This document shows positions 8,130 to 14,392 of a stretch of DNA of 64,000 nt, one piece after another. Each line of letters begins with the position of its first letter. Position 1 is the stretch's first letter. The position numbers and the translations under genes are program-made. The DNA lies in the NCBI RefSeq assembly GCF_018881505.1, contig NZ_JACVQC010000001.1, forward strand, positions 2,029,927 through 2,093,926, read 5' to 3'. The DNA is from Polynucleobacter sp. UK-Mo-2m-Kol15. Its GTDB lineage: Bacteria; Pseudomonadota; Gammaproteobacteria; Burkholderiales; Burkholderiaceae. The notes below the pieces were generated by a model. It saw only the letters and a list, made by a program, of their open reading frames with translations, was not told the DNA's origin and searched no databases.

Positions 8130-9494
8130 CTAGGCCAACACAGCCCCTATCTTTAACGCCTCATTCTTTTGAGCCCTTTTCTTACTTGGATAGTTATCCG
8201 CAGCCTTGTTATCAGCCTCAATGAGCTTTCTTGTATTAGCTCCACGTAATTGCTCTATAGCCTGTATTACTTGTAAATGGCTATAGTGCCGCTCAATCAT
8301 TAATACACTTGTACCCATTTGTTTAGCTAGCGTATGAATAGGCACCATATCGTGAGTAAGCGCTAACGTGGCATAGGTATGGCGCAAGCTATAGAACACC
8401 CGCTTTTGATTGGTCTTGGGATCTATCAGTAATCCATGGTCCGCTAAGAAACCATCGAACATATGGTTTAAGACATCACTTAAATCTCTACCCTCTTTGG
8501 TTCTAAAGATATAGTCATCATTGGTAGCTTTAATGAGCTCAGCCAATGGATCCTTAATTGAGCTAGTCACCCCATAGTTCCGCATGGCAATCCGCTCTAA
8601 AACCCTAATGCTAGGTAAGCGCCCAATAATCTGTCTTTGCCCTGTTTTACCTTTTACTGTCATCTCACAGCTACGGTTCAGGCTATGCACTTCAATGACT
8701 TCACCATCTTCATCTAATTGATCTGTCACTGTACTAATAGGGTTCATCATGAATCGGATTTGCTTCCATTTCATATCAAGTAACTCAATACCTGGCCTTG
8801 CCCCTGTATCAACCAACATTTCTACATAGTCACGCAAGATTTCACGACGTTCCCGAACATCCTTGGTTCTGCCTGATTCTATGTATGGACCCAAGAGCTT
8901 CAGTAACGCTCTAAGTTCATGCAATTCAAATGCCGGACGACGTATACTCTCTTTAGTCTTGCCATCTAACTTAGGGCGATTACTCTCAGTTAAGTAACCT
9001 CGCACGATAGCTTCATCAAATACTCTGTTAAATGCGGCATTTTGAGTTTTACGATTACTATTGGATATTGCCAAGCCATACCTAGCTTCACGATCATCGT
9101 AGTACTGCTGCAGGGCATCGTAATCAATATTGGTGATTAGCCTTTGCCCAAGACTGGGTATGAAGTGCTCATTAATAATACGAATGTAGTCTTTGTAGAT
9201 TGATTTACCTAAGCCACCCTTCAAATCCCGCTCCATGCGATCAATTGCCAACATGGCGATATCTTTAAAGCGTTTGGTCACTACTGGGATGCCAGAGCGT
9301 TTACGAATCTCTGCCTCTACTAAAAGCTCTTTGGCTTTATTGACGGCTAAATTAAGTTGAGTTTCTTTAGTAGTTGCCCGTATCCACTTGTTATCTACCT
9401 TATAGCGGCATTGCCATACTGCACTATGCTCGCGTTGATAGAGGGTTAGGTTACGGTGTATGACTTGATGTGTACTTTCTTTTTTAATTGCCAT
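8130..9494 (-). CDS. Tyrosine-type site-specific integrase
   Basis: Likely the enzyme that inserts and excises the island at tRNA-Ile(CAU). Product of 454 residues: an N-terminal arm-binding region, a helical core-binding domain near residues 85-180, and a catalytic domain from about 190. Visible catalytic residues are Arg in DTGARPGIELLD, Arg-His in FYSLRHTYA (the first His of the usual HxxR box is Tyr, a change I recall in this subfamily), and Tyr in IERHYSHL. The start has only a weak ribosome-binding site. It lies 1.4 kb from the nearer tRNA/intron repeat (10883-10968), as expected for an element-encoded integrase, with one gene between. Complete length suggests it is functional. Confidence 0.93.
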   Translation of the reverse strand: MAIKKESTHQVIHRNLTLYQREHSAVWQCRYKVDNKWIRATTKETQLNLAVNKAKELLVEAEIRKRSGIPVVTKRFKDIAMLAIDRMERDLKGGLGKSIYKDYIRIINEHFIPSLGQRLITNIDYDALQQYYDDREARYGLAISNSNRKTQNAAFNRVFDEAIVRGYLTESNRPKLDGKTKESIRRPAFELHELRALLKLLGPYIESGRTKDVRERREILRDYVEMLVDTGARPGIELLDMKWKQIRFMMNPISTVTDQLDEDGEVIEVHSLNRSCEMTVKGKTGQRQIIGRLPSIRVLERIAMRNYGVTSSIKDPLAELIKATNDDYIFRTKEGRDLSDVLNHMFDGFLADHGLLIDPKTNQKRVFYSLRHTYATLALTHDMVPIHTLAKQMGTSVLMIERHYSHLQVIQAIEQLRGANTRKLIEADNKAADNYPSKKRAQKNEALKIGAVLA

Positions 9495-9615
9495 ACATAT
9501 ACTTTAGCTTCAGAGCTCCAGCTAGAGCAACCAAGTTGGCTGAATAATTCAGGTCAATTTAGCCAAAAGAAAGTATGGCTAAGAGTGGAGATTATTGGTG
9601 AAGAATGGAGTGGTG

Positions 9616-9636
9616 AGCGTTACTTAAAGTAACGCT
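9616..9636. repeat. 21-bp palindromic element, copy 2 (inverted)
   Basis: Same palindrome as at 6237-6257, with the flanks reversed, so the pair brackets the exonuclease-Fic-integrase segment as inverted repeats about 3.4 kb apart. It lies between the integrase start (9494) and the 3' end of the gene at 9648. The remaining 120 bp of this gap should hold the integrase promoter; no clear hexamers were picked. Confidence 0.65.
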
Positions 9637-9647
9637 TGAAATACCAA

Positions 9648-10799
9648 CTATTTTTTTGCATTTTTTAATGCAGTCTCCATAACCTCCATTTGAGGGCGAA
9701 GCTTTTCGAACAATGCTTTATTTTCTTCTTCCGTCATCTTTAGCGCCAAATTACCCCTGCCTATTTTTCTTTTCCCGTGCTTCTTACTCCAAATACTGAA
9801 GGTATGTAACTCAGGCAATTCTGGTGGCTGACTTCCATACTCTGCAGCCTCCTCAAACCTGGCCTCTTTTGAAAGCCCATCCCACCAATTTAGTAATTTC
9901 GCCATATCAGACTTAAGTTGATCGGCTGTTATCAAATCTTGATCCTTTCTTAGCAACGCATTGGCTAGGTCAATTTGTAATTTATCCCCTGAAGAAAAGA
10001 CATTACAAAACGGCAGATACCTTAAGTACTCAATATCTACCCAATTAGATTTTCTAGTAGAAATAGCCCCAACTTGAAGACCAATATAAAAACAGAGGCT
10101 AATCCTTAAATAATGAAAGCCATAAGGAGCAAAAGCCTCAAAAGATTTCCACCCACCCTTGTCCCATCGACTCAATGCTTCATCTTTTATCCGGACCCCG
10201 CTCATGGATTCAGCACACAGTATTACTATCAACTCCCGTTGATAATTTGGTAACTTTAATAAATTATCAACAAAACCCACAACATCTGAGATAGTTTTAA
10301 GACCATCTATTTTTGGATGCAATTTAGTTAGATATTTTTTATAACGCTCAACATCAAATGCCTTTATAGATTGACGCCAATGAAGAGATGTCGCTCTCTC
10401 ATCGCTATTGAATTTTCCCAAATGCCAGCGAAACATTGCCTCCATCTCTTGAGGTACATCGTAGGCAACAGCTAATTTGCCCTCGTGATCAAGATACTGC
10501 ACTCCGCCCGCCATTGGGATTCGTCCGTCCATAGGAATGGGCTGCCCCAAAAGATTCCCAACGGCTAAACCTCTTGAATCAGCGCATATTTTTGGTATTA
10601 CTGCGCGAAGATTTCGTGAAAGACTTTGAACGATTTTTTCGGACTTCTCAGAGGATGCCTCGTCTTTTGATAAATCACCCAACAACTCAAATATCAATAC
10701 ATGAGGAATGCACACCATGTAATAAGTTGAGAGCTTTATAAGCTCATCATGACTTAGTCGCTGTAGAGAAGATTTATCAAAAGTTAATATCAAAGACAT
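9648..10799 (-). CDS. Hypothetical protein, possibly PIN-like
   Basis: A 383-residue protein from an ATG with a weak ribosome-binding site. The N-terminus (LILTFDKSSLQRLSHDEL, then IPHVLIFELLGDL) and a distal segment (VDIEYLRYLPFCNVFSSGDK) have the spacing of acidic residues and strands seen in PIN-type nucleases: Asp near residue 8, Glu near 38, and Asp residues around 255-275. This is a resemblance, not a firm match. The middle is helical, and the C-terminus is charged (KKHGKRKIGRG). It lies between the island integrase and the inner tRNA/intron repeat, typical for cargo or an integrase-associated gene. If the PIN reading is wrong, the family is unknown to me. Confidence 0.7.
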   Translation of the reverse strand: MSLILTFDKSSLQRLSHDELIKLSTYYMVCIPHVLIFELLGDLSKDEASSEKSEKIVQSLSRNLRAVIPKICADSRGLAVGNLLGQPIPMDGRIPMAGGVQYLDHEGKLAVAYDVPQEMEAMFRWHLGKFNSDERATSLHWRQSIKAFDVERYKKYLTKLHPKIDGLKTISDVVGFVDNLLKLPNYQRELIVILCAESMSGVRIKDEALSRWDKGGWKSFEAFAPYGFHYLRISLCFYIGLQVGAISTRKSNWVDIEYLRYLPFCNVFSSGDKLQIDLANALLRKDQDLITADQLKSDMAKLLNWWDGLSKEARFEEAAEYGSQPPELPELHTFSIWSKKHGKRKIGRGNLALKMTEEENKALFEKLRPQMEVMETALKNAKK

Positions 10800-10849
10800 A
10801 ACAAATTAAACATCAGGACTATCACTAAGTAAATCCTCATTTTTAGAAC

Positions 10850-10877
10850 AAAAAAATACCAACCCGAAGGTTGGTAC
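10850..10877 (-). terminator. Rho-independent terminator behind the displaced tRNA 3' end
   Basis: On the minus strand an 8-bp stem TACCAACC / GGTTGGTA with a stable TTCG loop is followed by seven T. It starts 10 bp after the CCA end of the partial tRNA copy at 10887. It is a stronger terminator than the one behind the intact tRNA, suggesting this was once the native end of a tRNA-Ile transcript. Confidence 0.75.
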
Positions 10878-10882
10878 TTTTA

Positions 10883-10968
10883 TTTCTGGTGGGCCCACCA
10901 GGACTTGAATCTGGGACCAAAGGATTCCGGTTTGTGTAGCTTTCACTACTCCCTGGACTATGCCTTCA
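10883..10968 (-). repeat. Attachment-site repeat copy A: tRNA-Ile exon 2 plus 3' end of group I intron
   Basis: On the minus strand this holds the last 42 nt of an Azoarcus-type group I intron (TGAAGGCATAGTCC to ACAAACCGG), then complete tRNA-Ile exon 2 with encoded CCA, plus GAAA. It matches 13745-13830 over 86 bp with four differences. Two of these lie in the P9 hairpin and keep it paired: GTAAT-GAAA-ATTAC in the other copy, GTAGT-GAAA-GCTAC here. The fourth changes the conserved G of the T-arm closing pair (CCAGA instead of CCAGG), so the tRNA half is decaying. There is no 5' exon in front of it, so it cannot make a tRNA. It marks the boundary between the integrase-bearing part of the island and the cargo at 11.1-13.7 kb. 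Confidence 0.92.
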
Positions 10969-11090
10969 CCAAATTTAGCATTGTTTTCCAAGCAACACTT
11001 TGGCGCTCATCCCCTAAACATGACCGCACTCCCATGTACTCTATAGTCAAATTATTAGCCCGATCTATTACTACTCCGAGGCATGACTTG

Positions 11091-11807
11091 TTACGGCTGC
11101 GCTGTCGGTGTCAGGAAGAAATCAATTGCCAATGCAACCACTGGCGGCTCGATGTGGTGCGGACCTCTGAATTCCAAGGAGGTTACGTCATAACCTGCGG
11201 TCTTAAGTTTGGCTACGTGAGGACGCGCACTAGTTTCAATTGGCAGCTGCTCGTCTTGCAAACCGTGGGCGATGAAAATGCGGGGGAGACCGTTTTGCTG
11301 GAAGACTGACATGAAGCCTGCGGAAAATGCGATCACGTGGCTAACGACGTCGCCATTGGTCACGCCTGCTGACAGCGCATAGCTGCCTCCGTCCGAAAAG
11401 CCAGCAAATCCCAAATAGAATGGATTGATAGAAAAACGTGATGCCACTTCGTGTAATGCTTTGTCCAGCCGCTCCAGGTCTGGGCCGTTACCGCCCACGA
11501 CCAAGTCCCAAGTTGGAAACTGAGACTGCGGCAGCAGAAGCAAAAAGCCACGCTGACACGCATGGTCGATCAAGAATGGCAGCACTTTGTCGGCGCTACC
11601 ACCGGCACCATGAAACATCACGAGCAAAGCGACTGGAACTCCAGGCTGCAGACCATCCGGCACTATCAATACGGCGTCGCGCTCGCTAGCAATACCCAGG
11701 TCGTGACGACCAGCGGGCAAAGCTGGTTTGTCGGGTACAGTGCCGGGTCGAAAACTGAGCCGGCCCAGCAGCGAACCTCCTAGGAAAGACGTGTCAAACG
11801 TTGCCAT
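11091..11807 (-). CDS. Alpha/beta hydrolase, esterase/phospholipase type
   Basis: Serine hydrolase of 238 residues counted from the ATG at 11807; an upstream in-frame start at 11852 lies inside the ATPase gene. The ATG follows the ATPase stop after one base, so translation is coupled. Visible catalytic features: HGAGG (66-70) for the oxyanion hole, nucleophile Ser138 in GFSDG, acid Asp185 in HGLQDEQLP and base His217 or His218 in RGPHHIEP. The layout matches carboxylesterase/phospholipase-type or polyhydroxybutyrate-depolymerase-like hydrolases. No signal peptide, so probably cytoplasmic. Base composition is GC-richer than the surrounding island. Substrate unknown; pairing with an AAA+ ATPase suggests a joint role. 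Confidence 0.88.
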   Translation of the reverse strand: MATFDTSFLGGSLLGRLSFRPGTVPDKPALPAGRHDLGIASERDAVLIVPDGLQPGVPVALLVMFHGAGGSADKVLPFLIDHACQRGFLLLLPQSQFPTWDLVVGGNGPDLERLDKALHEVASRFSINPFYLGFAGFSDGGSYALSAGVTNGDVVSHVIAFSAGFMSVFQQNGLPRIFIAHGLQDEQLPIETSARPHVAKLKTAGYDVTSLEFRGPHHIEPPVVALAIDFFLTPTAQP

Positions 11808-11808
11808 C

Positions 11809-13449
11809 TTAGACGGGTTTACCGATACTGCGGAAAGCCGCGCACTGAGCAAAGGCTTCCTCGCTGAGTAACAAATTCTTACCCTTGCAAAACTTGAGCG
11901 TCAGCTTGAGTAACTCCTTGATATCGCGGCCGCTGGCAGCTGCATAGGTTACTATCAAATGCTCAACCAGGTCATCAGGCAGTTCAGTGTTGAACTGCTG
12001 CGCTAGCGATTTCCATAGTTGTTTCGCCTGCACTTGTGTCGGTGTCTCAAACTGGATGATGGCGATGCAGCGAGACAAGACGGCGTCATCAATATCGGCT
12101 ACCCGGTTCGTGGTCATGAACAGCAAGCCGTTGAAGTACTCGAGTGTACGCAAAAACTCAGCCACGATGGCGTTGTGCTGGAGATCGTTGTCGCGGCGGC
12201 GAATGTAGACGTCGGCCTCGTCGAGCAACAGCACCGAATCCCAGCGCGCCGCGCGGCGCAGGATTTTCGAAAGGTTGGCTTCCACTGAGCTTGCCGTCAC
12301 GCCGAGTTGACCAGAATGCACGCGGTATAGTGGTTTCTCGACGACCTCGGCATAGACCTCTGCTGTCAGCGTCTTACCTAGGCCAGGCGCGCCTTTGCAC
12401 AGGATAGTTGTGCCGCCCGACTTACCCTCCACAATGTCCTCCATCAGGAAGTTACGATCAGCGGTCAAGATATCAATCAAGTCGCGATGAGCATGCGGCA
12501 AAACCAGCTTGTCACGCAATTCCGGCTTGTAACGATACGCACTAACATTTTGTACATGCGCCCATATGTGGCGGTGGTAATCTAGGTGGAATAGGTGTAG
12601 ATAGCAATGTTGGGGAATCCGTTCAAAACCCTCGCTGATACCGCTTCCGCGCCAGAAGGTTGCATCGGCGGTGGTGTCAAAGTGACGTTCCAGCAGCTCT
12701 TCGTCATTTACGCAACGCACCGTTGTGCCTGCCTGCAGCCGCATGCATTCAAGTTGTGGACGAGGCCCTTCGCTGGACATCCAGACATTGCCAGAAACAG
12801 TAAACTGCGCACCAAACTTTGGCTGCATCTGCATGAAACGCTTTAAGTGTGTCTCGTATTCATTTTTGAATTCTGTACATTCTTTGAAGTAACCATGACC
12901 CGTCATCAATTCGGGAATCGTGAAATCCAAAATATCCTCGGCATGAAAGCTAATGCTATTGGTCATGGCGGTGTACCTTAGCCTCGGATCGGCGACCGGC
13001 CCCCGTCCGGCAGCCTGCAAGGTATTGGCCAGCAGGCCGATGATGACGTAAGCTGCGCTATCGACAGGCTGCACATGGCGCATAGAATGGACCAACCAAG
13101 GCTGTAACACACCGTCCTTGCCGAGCTTATAAAGCCAGCCATCGATCATGTCGCGCGACAGCCAAGCGATCAGACCGGGGATCAGATGCTCCAAGCTGGG
13201 AATTTTTCGGGCAGCCGGCGCAGAGTGGATATTATCTAGCGCCAGCATTTGGAACAACAGCTCACGCTCGTTGGCCGTACGGCACAGGTCATAGAGTGTG
13301 TTGAGTGAGTCGGCATCGAAAAGGCGGCTGGGCACCACACGTTTGCCTCGGGAAAGGCCGTACTCCCTCAGCCGCCTAGCAAGCAGAGAATCCTCATTGA
13401 TCGTTCCAAGTAGCGCATCGGCCAGGGTTTCTGGTATTTCGAATTCCAT
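11809..13449 (-). CDS. AAA+ ATPase with novel N-terminal region
   Basis: ATP-driven remodelling protein of 546 residues. The AAA+ module is C-terminal: Walker A GAPGLGKT (353-360), Walker B LLLDEAD (407-413), sensor 1 in MTTNR (445-449), arginine finger near Arg460 (DDAVLSRC) and sensor 2 in SGRDIKEL (Arg508). The order resembles the FtsH/Cdc48 type of AAA core. Residues 1-330 match nothing I recognise and may recognise the substrate. There is no transmembrane helix and no HEXXH protease motif, so it is not FtsH. The hydrolase follows one base after its stop. Composition is GC-richer than neighbours, and the pair lies between the two tRNA/intron repeats, indicating separate acquisition. A defence or stress role is a guess. 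Confidence 0.9.
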   Translation of the reverse strand: MEFEIPETLADALLGTINEDSLLARRLREYGLSRGKRVVPSRLFDADSLNTLYDLCRTANERELLFQMLALDNIHSAPAARKIPSLEHLIPGLIAWLSRDMIDGWLYKLGKDGVLQPWLVHSMRHVQPVDSAAYVIIGLLANTLQAAGRGPVADPRLRYTAMTNSISFHAEDILDFTIPELMTGHGYFKECTEFKNEYETHLKRFMQMQPKFGAQFTVSGNVWMSSEGPRPQLECMRLQAGTTVRCVNDEELLERHFDTTADATFWRGSGISEGFERIPQHCYLHLFHLDYHRHIWAHVQNVSAYRYKPELRDKLVLPHAHRDLIDILTADRNFLMEDIVEGKSGGTTILCKGAPGLGKTLTAEVYAEVVEKPLYRVHSGQLGVTASSVEANLSKILRRAARWDSVLLLDEADVYIRRRDNDLQHNAIVAEFLRTLEYFNGLLFMTTNRVADIDDAVLSRCIAIIQFETPTQVQAKQLWKSLAQQFNTELPDDLVEHLIVTYAAASGRDIKELLKLTLKFCKGKNLLLSEEAFAQCAAFRSIGKPV

Positions 13450-13517
13450 GTGTTCTTTTTACTCTTTCACTCTTTTTCATATATGGGCACAACAAATATT
13501 AAGCGAGCCTCACGAAT

Positions 13518-13700
13518 TTATTGAGAACAAATCAATTTTGATCGCATACGTTCTTCAAACTGCTCTTTATTAATAATCATTCTTTCATATCTGCCTCGCG
13601 AAATGACGTCCACCTCATCGTGTGCCTCGACCTCGAATATAAGTTTACTTCCCTGAACAGAAATAAACTCGATATTTGCAGTGACCGTTACTTTAAGCAA
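13518..13700 (-). pseudogene. 5'-truncated FlK-like thioesterase (hotdog fold)
   Basis: The 60-codon frame (TTG at 13700, no ribosome-binding site, stop codon just upstream) reads like the C-terminal part of thioesterases of the fluoroacetyl-CoA thioesterase FlK group: LIFEVEAHDEVDVISRG then ERMIINKEQFEERM. Such proteins are about 130-140 residues, so roughly the first 75, with the catalytic Thr and Glu, are missing. The break lies 45 bp from the tRNA repeat, and the degenerate 21-bp element (13682-13706) overlaps it. The gene was probably cut by an integration or deletion at the island boundary. Identification is from memory of the family. A short expressed protein is a less likely alternative. 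Confidence 0.6.
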
Positions 13701-13706
13701 CGTTCA
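13682..13706. repeat. Degenerate third copy of the 21-bp palindromic element
   Basis: Aligned with copy 2, about 20 of 25 bases match, including an uninterrupted CGTTACTTTAAG. It overlaps the broken 5' end of the thioesterase fragment. Part of the match falls in sequence that also reads as thioesterase codons (Lys-Val-Thr-Val-Thr), so chance resemblance is possible. Confidence 0.4.
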
Positions 13707-13709
13707 AAA

Positions 13710-13741
13710 GACAAAACCCCCACCATTACTGATGAGGGTTT
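13710..13741 (-). terminator. Weak terminator behind tRNA-Ile
   Basis: On the minus strand AAACCC pairs with GGGTTT across an imperfect inner stem, followed by only four T. It begins 8 bp after the CCA end of the intact tRNA. Weaker than the hairpin behind copy A. Confidence 0.45.
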
Positions 13742-13744
13742 GCT

Positions 13745-13830
13745 TTTCTGGTGGGCCCACCAGGACTTGAACCTGGGACCAAAGGATTCCGGTTTGTGTA
13801 ATTTTCATTACTCCCTGGACTATGCCTTCA
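13745..13830 (-). repeat. Attachment-site repeat copy B
   Basis: Direct repeat of 10883-10968, same orientation, start-to-start distance 2862 bp. This copy is part of the intact tRNA gene and its intron. The repeats enclose the ATPase, hydrolase and thioesterase remnant, the expected product of integration into the 3' part of a tRNA gene. The identity ends within the intron's P7-P8 region, so the exchange segment included intron DNA. Confidence 0.88.
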
Positions 13831-14041
13831 TCATATCGATTACTCGACTTAGATGGGTGCCGTCTAGTCTCTACACCTTCAACAGCACTTTCACGCTGAA
13901 GCTTGGCTCGGCGTTAGCTTGTGCAGCTTTTGGCTGCATTTAGCTTTCTCCGAATTTGACACCATCCCTTATGCAGTTTCCACGCATAAGGCACAACTTT
14001 CGCTATGAGTCCTCTGCTCTAACCAACTGAGCTATGGGCCC
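13749..14041 (-). tRNA. tRNA-Ile(CAU), split by a group I intron
   Basis: Exon 1 is complement 14041-14005 (37 nt, GGGCCCATAGCTCAG to GGACTCAT); exon 2 is complement 13788-13749 (40 nt, AATCCTTTGGTCCC to GGGCCCACCA). Joined they give a 77-nt cloverleaf: acceptor GGGCCCA/TGGGCCC, D stem GCTC/GAGC, anticodon stem GAGGA/TCCTT with loop CTCATAA, T stem CCAGG/CCTGG, and encoded CCA. The CAU anticodon on this body is the isoleucine tRNA that TilS modifies to lysidine to read AUA, not methionine, because the sequence follows beta-proteobacterial tRNA-Ile2. The intron sits directly after anticodon base U36. This is the only intact tRNA gene seen in the window. Confidence 0.95.
13789..14004 (-). ncRNA. 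Self-splicing group I intron (Azoarcus-type, IC3)
   Basis: A 216-nt ribozyme in the anticodon loop, close to the well-known 205-nt Azoarcus tRNA-Ile(CAU) intron. Exon 1 ends CAT, pairing with the internal guide GTG (complement of 13992-13994) through the required U.G at the splice site. The intron ends with G. P7 pairs GACTA (complement 13865-13869) with TAGTC (complement 13818-13822) in the diagnostic contexts GAGACTAGACGG and GCATAGTCC. P2 (CCTTATGCG/TGCATAAGG) and P9 (GTAAT-GAAA-ATTAC) have GAAA-type loops for tertiary contacts. The 3' end GGGAGTAATG to ACAAACCGG matches Azoarcus except in P9. No homing endonuclease frame is present. It should be removed by guanosine-initiated self-splicing. 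Confidence 0.95.
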
Positions 14042-14051
14042 TAAATCGTTA

Positions 14052-14157
14052 CATTTACTACACACCTTACTGCTGGTGTTTACCACTGCAAAACCACATA
14101 AAAACCGCATTTACTACACACCTCGGTTTTTGCTACGGTGTGTAAGCGGTGTGTAAG
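14052..14157. repeat. Cluster of short repeats, candidate integrase arm sites
   Basis: CATTTACTACACACC occurs twice, identical, at 14052-14066 and 14108-14122. In the opposite sense CGGTGTGTAAG occurs twice back to back at 14136-14146 and 14147-14157. All four share the core TACACACC or its complement. The cluster lies just upstream of the tRNA 5' end, between it and the orphan tRNA half. Short repeats in both orientations beside an attachment site are typical of integrase arm or excisionase sites. They could also be regulatory sites for tRNA transcription. Confidence 0.6.
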
Positions 14158-14235
14158 CAATTTTGACTGCCTAATTCACCACTAACCTCTTGAATCTATT
14201 GAGGTCTTTGTTACAAGACCCCTTGGGCTTCTTTC

Positions 14236-14274
14236 TTATGAGTCCTCTGCTCTAACCAACTGAGCTATAGGCCC
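14236..14274 (-). pseudogene. Orphan 5' half of tRNA-Ile(CAU)
   Basis: On the minus strand these 39 bases repeat tRNA-Ile exon 1 from GGGCCTATAGC to the anticodon loop CTCATAA, differing from the intact gene at one acceptor base (T for C, still pairable as G.U). After the loop the sequence becomes unrelated, with neither a full intron nor exon 2, so no tRNA can form. It is the outermost tRNA trace on the chromosomal side and probably the remains of the original target gene. A stem GGTCTT/AAGACC (14203-14220) lies beyond it. Confidence 0.85.
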
Positions 14275-14334
14275 TAAGCTCTCATTGTAATTGAAGGGGC
14301 TCTTTAAATTATTGATTGGCATGCGCTTGATGAA

Positions 14335-14376
14335 TTGTTGGTTTTTATGTAGATATACATTATTATATGTATATCT
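14335..14376 (+). promoter_or_regulatory. vapBC promoter with operator-like inverted repeat
   Basis: Perfect 10-bp arms AGATATACAT (14351-14360) and ATGTATATCT (14367-14376) are separated by 6 bases, ending just before the ribosome-binding site AGGAG. A possible promoter is TTGTTG (14335-14340) with CATTAT 17 bp later, so the repeat would cover the -10 region. VapB-type antitoxins usually repress their own operon through such sites. Confidence 0.6.
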
Positions 14377-14392
14377 ATAGGAGATGAAAATC

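Noticed and set aside
10806..10991. A 61-codon frame across the tRNA/intron repeat
   Set aside because: It is read through tRNA exon 2, intron tail and terminator, which are structural RNA sequence.
11809..13449. ATPase as an FtsH protease
   Set aside because: No membrane helices and no HEXXH zinc motif; only the AAA+ core is similar.
13620..13943. A 107-codon plus-strand frame over the tRNA
   Set aside because: Runs antisense through the thioesterase fragment, tRNA exon 2 and intron core; these explain the sequence.
13749..14041. tRNA-Met as identity of the CAU tRNA
   Set aside because: The body sequence and its intron match tRNA-Ile(CAU), whose C34 is converted to lysidine; initiator and elongator Met tRNAs have different acceptor and D-arm sequences.
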